Assembly (NCBI GenBank): GCA_038202885.1
Contig: JBBREP010000010.1
Coordinates: 1-64,000 of the forward strand
DNA: 64,000 nucleotides
Direction: 5' to 3'
Source: JBBREP01 sp038202885
GTDB lineage: Bacteria > Actinomycetota > Acidimicrobiia > IMCC26256 > PALSA-610
The translations under genes and the position numbers were made by a program. Under the pieces are notes generated by a model. The model was not told where the DNA came from. It searched no databases and saw only the letters and a list, made by a program, of their open reading frames with translations. Positions 50,314 to 59,149 of this stretch are shown piece after piece (position 1 is the stretch's first letter; every line of letters begins with the position of its first letter).

Positions 50314-51126
50314 ATGGTGGAACGACCTGGGACCGAAGCTGCAGCATCGGACAGACGCGTCGTGGCGCCGCGGGTGATGCGGGGTCCGATCGGCACGCGG
50401 TTCACCTCGGTGGAGTGGTTCACCGAGATCGATTCGACGAACCGGTACCTCGTCGACGCCGCCCGTGATGGTGCGGGCGATGGCCTCGTGGCCGTCGCCG
50501 ATGTGCAGCACGCCGGGCGCGGTCGGCTCGGTCGCACCTGGTCGGCGCCACCCGGTGCCTCTCTGCTCGTCTCGGTGCTGCTTCGGCCGGTCCTGGCCAG
50601 GGAGGCGTGGCCACTGCTCACGGCCGCGGCGGGGATGGCTGCGGTGGAGACGGTCACGGAGTGCTGTGACCTACCCGCGGCGCTCAAGTGGCCGAACGAC
50701 GTCCTGCTCGGGTCGCGGGCCAAGTTGGCCGGTGTCTTGGCCGAGGCCACCGGCGATGCGGTTGTGATCGGGATGGGCCTCAACGTGCTGTGGGAGGCCG
50801 TGCCGCCCGAGCTCGACGGAATTGCGATTGCCGTGTCGCTCGCGGGTGGCCGCGTGCTGCCGCGTGCGGTGCTGCTCACCGAGTGGCTCCGGCGCCTCGA
50901 ATTGTGGCTTGGACGGCTCGAACGCGGCCCCGATGGCGCGGCGCTGCTCCAGCAGGCCCAGCGCGCCCGCTCGGCCACACTCGGCAAACGTGTGCGAGTC
51001 GAGTTGGCCGCAGGTGAACTCGTTGGTGTTGCCGTCGACCTCGACCGCTTCGGTGCACTGATCATCGAACGCGACGACGGCACCCGCCTCGAAGTCGCCG
51101 CCGGCGACGTCATTCACCTGAGATAG
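50314..51126 (+). CDS. birA: Biotin-[acetyl-CoA-carboxylase] ligase
   Basis: BirA makes biotinyl-5'-AMP and joins biotin to BCCP. The 270-aa protein has D-S-T-N (40-43), the biotinyl-AMP loop G-R-G-R-L-G-R-T-W (68-76), K-W-P-N-D-V (about 124-129) and a small C-terminal SH3-like domain. It lacks the N-terminal DNA-binding domain of E. coli BirA, so it is not a biotin-operon repressor. Its substrate is encoded next door on the other strand. Confidence 0.94.
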   Translation: MVERPGTEAAASDRRVVAPRVMRGPIGTRFTSVEWFTEIDSTNRYLVDAARDGAGDGLVAVADVQHAGRGRLGRTWSAPPGASLLVSVLLRPVLAREAWPLLTAAAGMAAVETVTECCDLPAALKWPNDVLLGSRAKLAGVLAEATGDAVVIGMGLNVLWEAVPPELDGIAIAVSLAGGRVLPRAVLLTEWLRRLELWLGRLERGPDGAALLQQAQRARSATLGKRVRVELAAGELVGVAVDLDRFGALIIERDDGTRLEVAAGDVIHLR

Positions 51127-51178
51127 TGGGTACGGGGCGCGGAGCGAAGCGAAGCAAATAGGTCTACCAGCGCGCGAA

Positions 51179-52015
51179 CTACGGGTCCATGTCTTGCGTC
51201 ACGAGGTCGGCGTAGAGAGCGGCGACTCGTTGGCTGATGGGGCCGGGGGCGTGGGGGAGTGGCCATCCATCGATGGATGTGATCGCCTGGACCTCGCGGG
51301 TCGACGACGACAGGAACGCTTCGTCGGCGCGGCGGAGATCGTCGAGCGCGATGTCGGTTTCGCCAACGCGCATGGCCGCAGCGCGCGTGACGTCGAGTAT
51401 CAACGCTCTGGTCACGCCGAGCAGACAGCCAGCCGACGGCGGCGGCGTTCGCAATTCGCCGTCGATGACGACGAACACATTCGACCCCGTCGCCTCGCAC
51501 AGGTTGCCGCTGGTGTTGGCGAACAGGGCCTCGTTGGCGCCGTGGCCCTCGGCGTAGGCGAGCGCGCGCACGTTCGCGGCGTACGAGATCGTCTTGAGCC
51601 CGGCCGTTGCCGAGCGTTCGTTGCGCGTCCATGGGCACACGACGACCTCGGCGGTGGCACCCGATGGTGTGAACGGCACGGCGAGCACGACGGCGACCGG
51701 TGTGGCGGCGACGCGGCTCGAACCGGGCGGACCCTCGCCGCCGGTGACCGTGATGCGCAAGCGCGCGTCGCGCAGGTTGTTGGCCTCGAGTACCGCGACG
51801 GCGGCCGCACGCAGCGTGTCTCGGTGGGGCACGACGATGCCGAGCGCGTCCCCGGCGATTCGCAGCCGGGTGTAGTGGCGCGAGAACGCGAACGGGACGC
51901 CGTCGTACACGCGCAACGTCTCGAAGACGCCATCGCCGACGGTGAGGCCTCGATCGAGTGGCGAGATGCGGGCCTGTTCGAGCGCCATCAGCACCCCGTC
52001 GAGCCAGACGATCAT
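51179..52015 (-). CDS. pabC: Aminodeoxychorismate lyase-like aminotransferase class IV
   Basis: A 278-aa fold-type IV PLP enzyme. D-R-G-L-T-V-G-D-G-V-F-E-T (21-33) is the class signature. The PLP lysine is in G-L-K-T-I-S-Y, and the phosphate-binding stretch is S-T-R-E-V-Q-A. Coupling to pabB (ATGA overlap) identifies it as PabC, which releases pyruvate from aminodeoxychorismate to give p-aminobenzoate for folate. By sequence alone a branched-chain or D-amino-acid aminotransferase would be possible. Confidence 0.87.
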   Translation of the reverse strand: MIVWLDGVLMALEQARISPLDRGLTVGDGVFETLRVYDGVPFAFSRHYTRLRIAGDALGIVVPHRDTLRAAAVAVLEANNLRDARLRITVTGGEGPPGSSRVAATPVAVVLAVPFTPSGATAEVVVCPWTRNERSATAGLKTISYAANVRALAYAEGHGANEALFANTSGNLCEATGSNVFVVIDGELRTPPPSAGCLLGVTRALILDVTRAAAMRVGETDIALDDLRRADEAFLSSSTREVQAITSIDGWPLPHAPGPISQRVAALYADLVTQDMDP

Positions 52016-53424
52016 CGCTGCGCTCCCGTGCTGTCGAGCGGTCGGTCGGCCACGATGTCGCGGTGGTCGTGTTCGGCGTCGAGGTCACATGCACCGGCGG
52101 CGTGTAACAGCCGGTTCGCCTTGAGTCGGGTCTCGTCCCACTCACCTGCGGTATCGGAGTCGGCGACGATACCGCCGCCCACACCGAGGTCCGTGCCGCA
52201 TCGCGAGACGACGAACGTTCGGATCGCGACCGCGAGATCGGCGCGGTGTGTGTCGGCGTCGATCCAGCCCACCGCGCCGCAGTAGTAACCGCGCCGGACC
52301 GGTTCGAGTTCGTCGATGATCTGCATCACCCGCGGCTTCGGCGCGCCGGTGATCGATGCGGGTGGGAAGGTCGCGCCGACAACCTGGCCCAGCCCGACGT
52401 CGGGAGCCAGCGTTCCGCACGCCGTGCTCACCATGTGCGCGAGCCCGGGGTGACACTCGATGGCGCAGAGTTCCGACACCGCGACGCTGCCCAGCTCGCA
52501 CACGCGCCCGAGATCGTTGCGGGCCATGTCGACGATCATCACGTGCTCGGCCAGGTCTTTGCTGCTCGTGCCGAGCGGCCCGGCGAATCGGTGGGTGCCT
52601 TTGATGGGGCGCGTCTCGATTCGGGTGCCGTCGATGTGCAGGAATCGTTCGGGCGACGCGCTGACGACGGCGATGTTGTCGTCGCGCTCGCCATCGTGGC
52701 CCGCGGCCTCGAGTTCGACGAGTGCGGCGTGGGGCGCGGGATTGGCCAGGGCCAAGGCGCGGAACAGCGCACGCGGGTCGGCCCGACGCTCGCTACTCAA
52801 GCGGCGCGTCACGTTCACCTGGTAGCAGTCGCCGTCGCGCAGATGACGATGCACTCGTTCCAGCGTTGCCGCGTGGTCGGCACGCGACAACGTCGAGCAC
52901 ATTGGGCCGACTCCACCCCCGCTCGCCTGCGGCTCGCGCCCCGGGGGGGCGTCTGCACCCCCGCTCGCCTGCGGCTCGCGCCCCGGGGGGGCGTCGGGGT
53001 CGTCGAGGCCGTCGAGTAGCGGCGCGAGCCCCGCGACCGGGGTGCCGACGATCGTCGGTCGGCGCCGCGGTGCGAACACGACGCGCGTGGCAAAGCGGGT
53101 GAATGCGACATCGCGGCCCGGGCGATCGCGGCGGGCCGAGCCCGTGACCCGCTCGATGCTGCGGCCGAGGTCGTAGCTGATCGCACCGGCCCAGAACCCC
53201 GAACCGGCCCAGATGTCGTCGAGGGCCCCAAGCGCGCGTGGCCCGTCGGCCCTGACGTGCGCCTCGGCGCCAAGCGCAACGATGACCGAGTCGCCGTCGC
53301 GCACCACTGCCACAGGCCCGCGGCCGTGCGCGCCGAGTCGACCGAGCAGGACGGTCGCCCGCCGCATCGGTTCAGCGAGTTCCCACTGCGTCGCTTTGCT
53401 CGGATTCTGTGCCGCGCGTGTCAT
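52012..53424 (-). CDS. pabB: Aminodeoxychorismate synthase component I with repeat-derived insert
   Basis: PabB converts chorismate to aminodeoxychorismate. The 470-aa chorismate-binding protein shows D-C-Y-Q-V-N, R-P-I-K-G-T-H-R, D-M-A-R-N-D-L-G-R and G-A-P-K-P-R-V-M in the catalytic half. Between the N-terminal domain and the catalytic domain a 14-residue unit, D-A-P-P-G-R-E-P-Q-A-S-G-G-A/G, occurs twice in tandem. It is encoded by two 42-bp copies of repeat family 2 (52914-52997). The insert lies in a linker, so activity is probably kept. No PabA is in the window. TAGGCT lies 9 nt before the ATG. Confidence 0.9.
   Translation of the reverse strand: MTRAAQNPSKATQWELAEPMRRATVLLGRLGAHGRGPVAVVRDGDSVIVALGAEAHVRADGPRALGALDDIWAGSGFWAGAISYDLGRSIERVTGSARRDRPGRDVAFTRFATRVVFAPRRRPTIVGTPVAGLAPLLDGLDDPDAPPGREPQASGGADAPPGREPQASGGGVGPMCSTLSRADHAATLERVHRHLRDGDCYQVNVTRRLSSERRADPRALFRALALANPAPHAALVELEAAGHDGERDDNIAVVSASPERFLHIDGTRIETRPIKGTHRFAGPLGTSSKDLAEHVMIVDMARNDLGRVCELGSVAVSELCAIECHPGLAHMVSTACGTLAPDVGLGQVVGATFPPASITGAPKPRVMQIIDELEPVRRGYYCGAVGWIDADTHRADLAVAIRTFVVSRCGTDLGVGGGIVADSDTAGEWDETRLKANRLLHAAGACDLDAEHDHRDIVADRPLDSTGAQR
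52914..52997. repeat. Dispersed repeat family 2, two tandem 42-bp copies in frame within pabB
   Basis: Two 42-bp units (52914-52955, 52956-52997), nearly identical, contain CACCCCCGCTCGCC, then TGCGGCTCGCG, then a C4-G7 palindromic end. A third copy lies at 56610-56645 between genes. Confidence 0.85.
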
Positions 53425-53433
53425 GCCCGGGGC

Positions 53434-53439
53434 AGCCTA
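53434..53439 (-). promoter_or_regulatory. -10 box (TAGGCT) of pabB-pabC
   Basis: TAGGCT on the minus strand ends 9 nt before the ATG at 53424. Confidence 0.45.
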
Positions 53440-53493
53440 CGGGCCGCCTGTGAAGGAATTGTGGGGTGCTCGGGTCGCGTGGCCCGCGACGCC

Positions 53494-53499
53494 TACGAT
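53494..53499 (+). promoter_or_regulatory. -10 box (TACGAT) of the LCP operon
   Basis: TACGAT lies 9 nt before the GTG at 53509 and supports that start over GTGs at 53461 and 53479. Confidence 0.45.
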
Positions 53500-53508
53500 C
53501 GTCCGACG

Positions 53509-55125
53509 GTGCTGGCCTTCCTTCGCGCGCTGCGCACGTTTGCGGCGCGGTTTCTCATCGCGCTCATCGCGTCGTTTCTCCTGTTCGGCGCAGCGTTGTA
53601 CGCCGCGGATCGCCAGGCGGCCACCGACATCGCCAACGCGACGCCGCTGCAGTTCCGCCAGGGATCGCTGCACGACAGCGGCAAGGCCGACGATCCGGGC
53701 CAGCCCGCCAACTTTCTCATCGTCGGTTCGGACACACGCGGCTTTGTCCATAGCAAGGTCGATGTCAGCCACTTCGGCAGCGCGAGCCAGCAAACTGGTG
53801 CCCGCTCCGACACGCTCATGATCGCCCACATCGATCCCACGATCAAACAGGCGATGATCGTGTCGTTTCCGCGCGACCTCGTGGTCGAGCTGCCGGGCGG
53901 TTGCCACGAGAAGATCAACGCCGCCTACAACCAGGATTTTCGCTGCAATTCGCATTCGCCCTATGGCGGACCGCAGCAGATCGTCGACACACTTAAGCAA
54001 GACTTCAACATTTCGATCAACCACTACGTCGAGGTGAACTTCCCGGGCTTCAAGGACCTCGTCGATGTGCTCGGCAGCGTGCCGATCTATTTCCCCACCA
54101 AGGCCAAGGACACCTATACCGGACTCGTCGTTGACGGCGGCTGCAATGGGTTGAGCGGCATCATGTCGCTTAATTACGTGCGCTCGCGGCACTACCAGTA
54201 CTACGACTACGTGCGCGGGCGCTACGTCGCCGAGGCCGAGAGCGATCTGGCGCGCATCCGCCGCCAGCAGTATTTCATCCGCACGCTGATGCAGACCGCG
54301 ATCGATAAGGGCGCGCACAACATTCTCACCGCGCTCGACTTCGCACACCAGATGTCGCGCTCGCTCGCCATCGACACCGCGTTCACCACGAGCGACCTCA
54401 AACGCCTCATCAAGACCTTTCGATTGACCACGCCGGGAGCAGTCCAAATGCTGACGGTGCCCACCGTCTCGGCCCCGGGCGGACTCGCGTTGGCCGACGG
54501 CGCCGAGGCGATCTTCCAAAAGCTCCGTTCGTTCGCTCCGAAGCCGCCGGAGCCGCCGAAGCTTGCGTTCGGCCCCGACCAGGTCAACGTCGAGGTCCGT
54601 GACGCCACCGGTCCCGATACCAACCCGAGCGGCGCATCCACGACCACGGGTACTGGGACCGGGAGCGTCACGGCGTCGACGACGACCTCGACCGCGCCAT
54701 CCACGTCAACGACATCCGCCACATCGACGGCTTCGACGCCGAGCGCGGCCGCTCTTGACGCGCAAACGTTGCTGCGCAGCATCGGGTTCCCGGTCGCGAT
54801 CGGCCCACCCGCGCCCACTGAGGCCGCCACAGTCGTCGAGTACACCAAGGCGAACGCGGGCAAAGCGCTCGTACTCGTGGCCCACCTCGGCGCAGGCACA
54901 CAACTGCGCGAGGTGAGCCAGCTCACCGAGGGCGCCGATGTCGCGCTCCTGCTTGGACAAACGGGTCCCGGCGTGGTCGATCCGTCGATCCCGACCACCA
55001 CGACCACGACGGCGCCCACAAACGGCCCGACCACAACGACGACTGCGCCGCTGCCGAATCCAGGCACGCCACCGCCCGGCACCCCGCCGTCGTCGGTGAA
55101 GGCACAGTGGATCGGGTGCCACTGA
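53509..55125 (+). CDS. LytR-CpsA-Psr (LCP) family wall-glycan transferase
   Basis: LCP proteins move lipid-linked glycans onto peptidoglycan. The 538-aa product has one N-terminal membrane helix (about 10-30) and an outward catalytic domain with F-L-I-V-G-S-D-T-R, A-R-S-D-T-L-M, S-F-P-R-D-L and the late R-I-R-R-Q-Q, all family hallmarks. A LytR_C domain follows, but a Thr/Ser-rich low-complexity stretch of ~45 residues is inserted near its start. A second Thr/Pro-rich linker leads to a C-terminal W-I-G-C-H. It is 1 nt from a paralogue that also ends in G-C plus one residue. Confidence 0.9.
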   Translation: MLAFLRALRTFAARFLIALIASFLLFGAALYAADRQAATDIANATPLQFRQGSLHDSGKADDPGQPANFLIVGSDTRGFVHSKVDVSHFGSASQQTGARSDTLMIAHIDPTIKQAMIVSFPRDLVVELPGGCHEKINAAYNQDFRCNSHSPYGGPQQIVDTLKQDFNISINHYVEVNFPGFKDLVDVLGSVPIYFPTKAKDTYTGLVVDGGCNGLSGIMSLNYVRSRHYQYYDYVRGRYVAEAESDLARIRRQQYFIRTLMQTAIDKGAHNILTALDFAHQMSRSLAIDTAFTTSDLKRLIKTFRLTTPGAVQMLTVPTVSAPGGLALADGAEAIFQKLRSFAPKPPEPPKLAFGPDQVNVEVRDATGPDTNPSGASTTTGTGTGSVTASTTTSTAPSTSTTSATSTASTPSAAALDAQTLLRSIGFPVAIGPPAPTEAATVVEYTKANAGKALVLVAHLGAGTQLREVSQLTEGADVALLLGQTGPGVVDPSIPTTTTTTAPTNGPTTTTTAPLPNPGTPPPGTPPSSVKAQWIGCH

Positions 55126-55126
55126 C

Positions 55127-56596
55127 ATGATGCAACAACCGCTGGTGCAGCTGTTCGTGCGGCGTTTCACCGTGGCGCTCATCGTGGTGTTCATCCTCAC
55201 CACGACGGGTCTCGCGTGGGGCACATGGTTCTACAACAAGGCGGTGGCGAACGATCCGCACCACGTCGCGGTGCCCGTGGTGAAGGTCGACCAGGGAAGA
55301 CCGGTGAATTATCTGATCGTCGGGTCCGACTCGCGTTCGTGGGTCACGACGCAAAAACAAAAGACACAGTTCGGCAACCCGACGACCGAGACGGGCCAGC
55401 GGTCCGACACGATCATGATCGCCCACCTCGACCCGAAGCAGAAGAAGGCGTTCGTGCTGTCGTTCCCCAGGGACCTCTACGTGACGTTCCCCGGAGGGTG
55501 CCACGAGAAGATCAACGCCGCGTTCAACCCCGATTTTCATTGCAGTTCGAGCACGCTCAGTGGTGGCCCGGCCCAGATCCTGCGGGTGATGAAGCAAAAT
55601 TTCGGCATCGATGTCAATCACTATCTCAGCGTCAACTTTGTGAGCTTCCAAGGGATTGTCGACGCCATCGGCACCGTCGATCTATTCATCCCGACGGTGG
55701 CGCGTGACACCGAAACCGGGCTGTTCGTGAGCACGCCAGGATGCAACACCTTCAACGGCCACCGGGCGCTGCAGTACGTGCGTTCGCGCGAGTACGAATA
55801 CAAAACCGACTACCGGCAGGCCAATTGGCTCAAGGACGGCACCGGCGATCTCGGGCGCATCCGCCGCCAGCAGTACTTCATCCGCAGCCTTGCCCAAGCC
55901 GCAATCCACAGCGGCATGAGCAACGTCAGCACGGCGTTCAAAGTGATCCACAAAGCGCTGAAGAGTCTGACGGTGGAGCAGGGCTTTGTCGGCGCCGACA
56001 TGAGTGCCTTGGTCAACGCGTTCCACAGCTCCGACCCGGGCGCCATCGACATGCAGACGGTGCCAGCAGATATCGGCAACAACGCGCGCGGACAGTCTGT
56101 GCTGCTCATCCGCTCCGCCCAGGCCGCCCCGTTGTTCGCACGCCTGAGCAATCACCCAGTGACGCCGGTCAAGGTGCCCGACATCCCGACCTCGTCGGTG
56201 ACTGTCGACGTGCGCAACGGCAACGGCGTGTCGGGCGCGGCGACCAAGACGATGAACTCGCTGACGTCGCTCGGCTTCGTGCGTGGCACCATCGGTGATA
56301 CCACCCACCACGACACCACCGAGATCCGCTACGCACCGAGCGACGCCACCCGGGCAACTTTGGTGAAGGCCTACCTCGCGAACACCGGCAACCTCGTCGC
56401 CGACAGCACGCTGGCGCGGGGCACCGTCCGCATCGTGCTCGGTGCCGACTTCGGTGGCGTGGCCGCACCGCAGACCGCCACCACGACCCCGGCCAACGTC
56501 ACAACCACGACGGCCCCGGCCGCGAACCCGGGCAAAACCCCCGGTGTGACGGTGCCGGTCACCGAGCGCGGCCGCCCCCTCGTCGGCTGCGGCTGA
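55127..56596 (+). CDS. LytR-CpsA-Psr (LCP) family wall-glycan transferase
   Basis: A 489-aa paralogue of the preceding protein: N-terminal membrane helix (about 13-33), LCP domain with Y-L-I-V-G-S-D-S-R, Q-R-S-D-T-I-M, S-F-P-R-D-L and R-I-R-R-Q-Q, and a continuous LytR_C domain (V-R-N-G-N-G-V-S-G-A-A). A Thr/Pro linker leads to a C-terminal L-V-G-C-G. Likely partners are the glycan genes directly downstream (ugd, UDP-xylose synthase, glycosyltransferases). Two adjacent ATGs (55127, 55130) are possible starts. Confidence 0.9.
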   Translation: MMQQPLVQLFVRRFTVALIVVFILTTTGLAWGTWFYNKAVANDPHHVAVPVVKVDQGRPVNYLIVGSDSRSWVTTQKQKTQFGNPTTETGQRSDTIMIAHLDPKQKKAFVLSFPRDLYVTFPGGCHEKINAAFNPDFHCSSSTLSGGPAQILRVMKQNFGIDVNHYLSVNFVSFQGIVDAIGTVDLFIPTVARDTETGLFVSTPGCNTFNGHRALQYVRSREYEYKTDYRQANWLKDGTGDLGRIRRQQYFIRSLAQAAIHSGMSNVSTAFKVIHKALKSLTVEQGFVGADMSALVNAFHSSDPGAIDMQTVPADIGNNARGQSVLLIRSAQAAPLFARLSNHPVTPVKVPDIPTSSVTVDVRNGNGVSGAATKTMNSLTSLGFVRGTIGDTTHHDTTEIRYAPSDATRATLVKAYLANTGNLVADSTLARGTVRIVLGADFGGVAAPQTATTTPANVTTTTAPAANPGKTPGVTVPVTERGRPLVGCG

Positions 56597-56609
56597 CGGC
56601 TCTGGCTTC

Positions 56610-56645
56610 CACCCCCGCTCGGCTGCGCCTCGCGCCCCCAGGGGC
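56610..56645. repeat. Dispersed repeat family 2, intergenic copy
   Basis: CACCCCCGCTCGGC, TGCGCCTCGCG and a C5-A-G4 end match the two 42-bp units inside pabB with a few changes. Confidence 0.75.
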
Positions 56646-56650
56646 TCTGG

Positions 56651-56703
56651 GGTTTTCCTCTGCACCTGGCGGCGTATAGCGCCGTCCGGTGCAGAGGAAA
56701 ACC
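56651..56703. terminator. 16-bp perfect hairpin after the LCP genes
   Basis: GGTTTTCCTCTGCACC (56651-56666) and GGTGCAGAGGAAAACC (56688-56703) pair perfectly. Inside the 21-nt loop CGGCG and CGCCG add 5 bp around TATAG. It may terminate the LCP transcript, but its length and lack of a trailing T run are unusual. Confidence 0.6.
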
Positions 56704-56790
56704 GTGTTCGGGCTGGCCTCGGGTTCGCCTTGCGCCCTGAACGGGGGGTATTGCCCCCTGTGACGTTCGGCGCAGCGAAGGCTCGACCAG

Positions 56791-56818
56791 TTGCCAAACG
56801 AGATGTGACCCGTAGGCT
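56791..56818 (+). promoter_or_regulatory. Promoter of the ugd operon
   Basis: TTGCCA (56791-56796), a 16-bp spacer and TAGGCT (56813-56818). It would serve the co-directional genes from ugd onward. Confidence 0.5.
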
Positions 56819-56909
56819 GTGGGCCTGAGAACGGGTGCTGCGCGCCTTCAAGTTCTTTCTGCTGCAACTTCCTCTTGTCCGCCCACTGCAACCAGTCGAG
56901 AACCACATC

Positions 56910-58202
56910 ATGAGAGTTGCCGTCATTGGCGCCGGCTACGTCGGCCTCACGTCCGCTGCCTGCCTCGCCCACCTGGGCCACGACGTCGTCTGTGCCGACA
57001 TTGACGAGGCACGCGTCGAAAAGCTCAACGGGGGAGAGATCCCGATCCTCGAAGAGGGCCTCCCGCAGCTGGTGACCGAGGGTCTCGCCTCGCACCGGCT
57101 GTCGTTCGTCGTCGGTGCCGTCAACGCCGCGGCCAACGCTGATTGCATCTTCATCTGCGTGCCCACGCCCCAAGGCGACGACGGCTCAGCCGACATGAGC
57201 TACGTCGACACGGCCGCGCGCCAGATCGCACCGGTGCTCGCACCTGGGTCGGTCGTCGTCAACAAGTCGACCATGCCCGTCGGCTCCACCCGTTTTGTGC
57301 AGCGCATCCTCGACGAGTCGGGCCCGACCCTCGACCGCGTGTCGGTGGCGTCGAACCCCGAGTTCCTGCGTGAGGGCCAAGCGGTCCGCGACTTCCTCAA
57401 CCCCGACCGCATCGTGATCGGCTGCGACGACCCGGCCGCCGCGGTCAAGGTCTCGGACCTCTACCGCGGGTTGCACGCCCCGGTCGTGGTCACCGACCCC
57501 GCATCGGCCGAGATGATCAAGTACGCGTCCAACGCGTTCCTCGCCACCAAGATCAGCTTCATCAATGCCATCGCGAACCTGTGCGAGGCCGTCGACGCCG
57601 ACGTGCGTGAAGTGGCGCTCGGCATGGGCTATGACCGTCGTATCGGCTTCGAATTCTTGAAGCCCGGGCCTGGCTATGGCGGCTCGTGCTTCCCCAAGGA
57701 CACGGCCGCGCTGATCTACACCGCGGTGAGCCACGACTACGCCTTCGACCTGCTCCAGGGTGTCGTCGAGGTCAACAAGAAGCAGTACCAGCACATGGTC
57801 GACAAGATCACCGCGGCGGCGGGCGGCACCCTCGACGGCGCGACCGTGGCAGTGTTGGGCCTCACCTTCAAGGCCGACACCGACGACCTGCGCGACTCGC
57901 CGTCGATGTTGATCTGCCAACGGCTGATCGACGCGGGCGCCACCGTCCAGGCCTTCGACCCGGCCGCCGGTGACCGAGCCGCGCAGCTCGTACCTGGTCT
58001 CGACGTGCGCCACGACGCCTATGACGCAGCCACCGGTGCGCAGGTGATCGCCGTGCTCACCGAGTGGGACGAGTTCCGCTGGCTCGACTTCGACCGCTTG
58101 AAGACGCTCGTGGCCGCGCCGGCCATCGTTGACACCCGCAACCTGCTCGACCCCGCCGCGATGCGCCGGCGCGGGTTCCAGTACGTCGGAGTCGGCCGCT
58201 GA
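56910..58202 (+). CDS. ugd: UDP-glucose 6-dehydrogenase
   Basis: Ugd oxidises UDP-glucose to UDP-glucuronate with two NAD+. The 430-aa protein starts with the NAD motif G-A-G-Y-V-G-L (7-13). The catalytic Cys is C260 in P-G-Y-G-G-S-C-F-P-K-D, and K-Y-A-S-N-A-F-L-A-T-K-I-S is intact. The ATG at 56910 gives the normal N-terminus; an in-frame GTG at 56835 would add 25 residues. Its stop shares a base with the next ATG, so UDP-GlcA passes to the UDP-xylose synthase encoded next. Confidence 0.95.
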   Translation: MRVAVIGAGYVGLTSAACLAHLGHDVVCADIDEARVEKLNGGEIPILEEGLPQLVTEGLASHRLSFVVGAVNAAANADCIFICVPTPQGDDGSADMSYVDTAARQIAPVLAPGSVVVNKSTMPVGSTRFVQRILDESGPTLDRVSVASNPEFLREGQAVRDFLNPDRIVIGCDDPAAAVKVSDLYRGLHAPVVVTDPASAEMIKYASNAFLATKISFINAIANLCEAVDADVREVALGMGYDRRIGFEFLKPGPGYGGSCFPKDTAALIYTAVSHDYAFDLLQGVVEVNKKQYQHMVDKITAAAGGTLDGATVAVLGLTFKADTDDLRDSPSMLICQRLIDAGATVQAFDPAAGDRAAQLVPGLDVRHDAYDAATGAQVIAVLTEWDEFRWLDFDRLKTLVAAPAIVDTRNLLDPAAMRRRGFQYVGVGR

Positions 58203-59149
58203 TGGCTCGGATCGTGGTCACCGGTGGAGCCGGCTTCGTCGGTTCGCACCTCTGCGACGTGCTGATCGGGCGCGGTGACGAGATCGTGTGCGTCGACAAC
58301 TTTTCGAGTGGTCGGCGCTCCAACGTCGAACACCTCATCGACAACGACGCCTTCACGCTCATCGAAGCCGACGTGTGCAAAGACCTCCCGGTCGACGGTT
58401 CGGTCGACGGCGTGTTCCACCTTGCGAGCCCGGCGAGCCCGCCCGAGTATCTCCGCATGCCGCTCGAAACAATGGACGTCAGTTCTATCGGTACCCGCCG
58501 AGCGCTCGACCTCGCACGCGCGCACGACGCCCGCTTCTTCCTCGCTTCGACGAGCGAGGTGTACGGCGACCCGCACGTGCACCCGCAGACCGAGGAGTAC
58601 TGGGGCAACGTCAACCCAATCGGGCCGCGCGCCGTGTACGACGAGGCCAAACGCTTCGCCGAGACGCTCACGATGACCTACCACCGTGAGTTCGGGGTGC
58701 CCACGGCCATCGTGCGGATCTTCAACACGTACGGTCCTCGCCTGCGTCCGGCCGACGGCAGGGTCGTGTCGAATTTCCTCGTGCAGGCCATGCAGGGCGC
58801 GCCGATCACCGTGTACGGCACCGGCGGCCAGACGCGATCGTTCTGCTACGTGTCCGACGAGGTACGTGGCCTGATTGCGCTGTTCGACTCCAACGAAACC
58901 GGACCGATCAACATCGGCAACCCCGATGAGTTCACGATGCTCGAGCTCGCCCAGATCGTCATCGAACTGACCGGTTCGAGCTCGGAGATCGTGTTCGAGC
59001 CGCTCCCCACCGACGATCCGACCCGGCGCCAGCCCGACATCAGCAAGGCCCGCGATCGCCTCGGATGGGCGCCGACGGTGAATCTGCGCGAAGGTTTGCG
59101 TTGTACCTATGCCGCATACCTCGAAGAACAACGCCTCGGCCGCCTTTGA
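58202..59149 (+). CDS. UDP-glucuronate decarboxylase (UDP-xylose synthase)-like
   Basis: A 315-aa extended SDR. NAD motif G-G-A-G-F-V-G (8-14), catalytic T117-S-E and Y146-D-E-A-K150, and H-L-A-S-P-A-S-P-P-E-Y, a signature of UDP-xylose synthases. It should decarboxylate UDP-glucuronate to UDP-xylose. The direct coupling to ugd (TGATG) supports this. The 3' end overlaps the following glycosyltransferase by 41 nt. Confidence 0.9.
   Translation: MARIVVTGGAGFVGSHLCDVLIGRGDEIVCVDNFSSGRRSNVEHLIDNDAFTLIEADVCKDLPVDGSVDGVFHLASPASPPEYLRMPLETMDVSSIGTRRALDLARAHDARFFLASTSEVYGDPHVHPQTEEYWGNVNPIGPRAVYDEAKRFAETLTMTYHREFGVPTAIVRIFNTYGPRLRPADGRVVSNFLVQAMQGAPITVYGTGGQTRSFCYVSDEVRGLIALFDSNETGPINIGNPDEFTMLELAQIVIELTGSSSEIVFEPLPTDDPTRRQPDISKARDRLGWAPTVNLREGLRCTYAAYLEEQRLGRL

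Larger units (their letters stand above)
56597..56909. other. Structured 313-nt intergenic region before ugd
   Basis: No gene is seen. In order it holds a family 2 repeat copy (56610-56645), a 16-bp perfect hairpin (56651-56703), a G5/C5 mini-palindrome (about 56744-56758), a TTGCCA-N16-TAGGCT promoter (56791-56818) and an ~85-nt leader. A GTG at 56835 is open and in frame with ugd, so an N-terminal extension or short leader reading is possible. Confidence 0.7.

Noticed and set aside
56835..56909. N-terminal extension of Ugd from the GTG at 56835
   Set aside because: The extra 25 residues precede the exact family N-terminus (M-R-V-A-V-I-G) and look like translated leader. Mentioned in the intergenic entry only.
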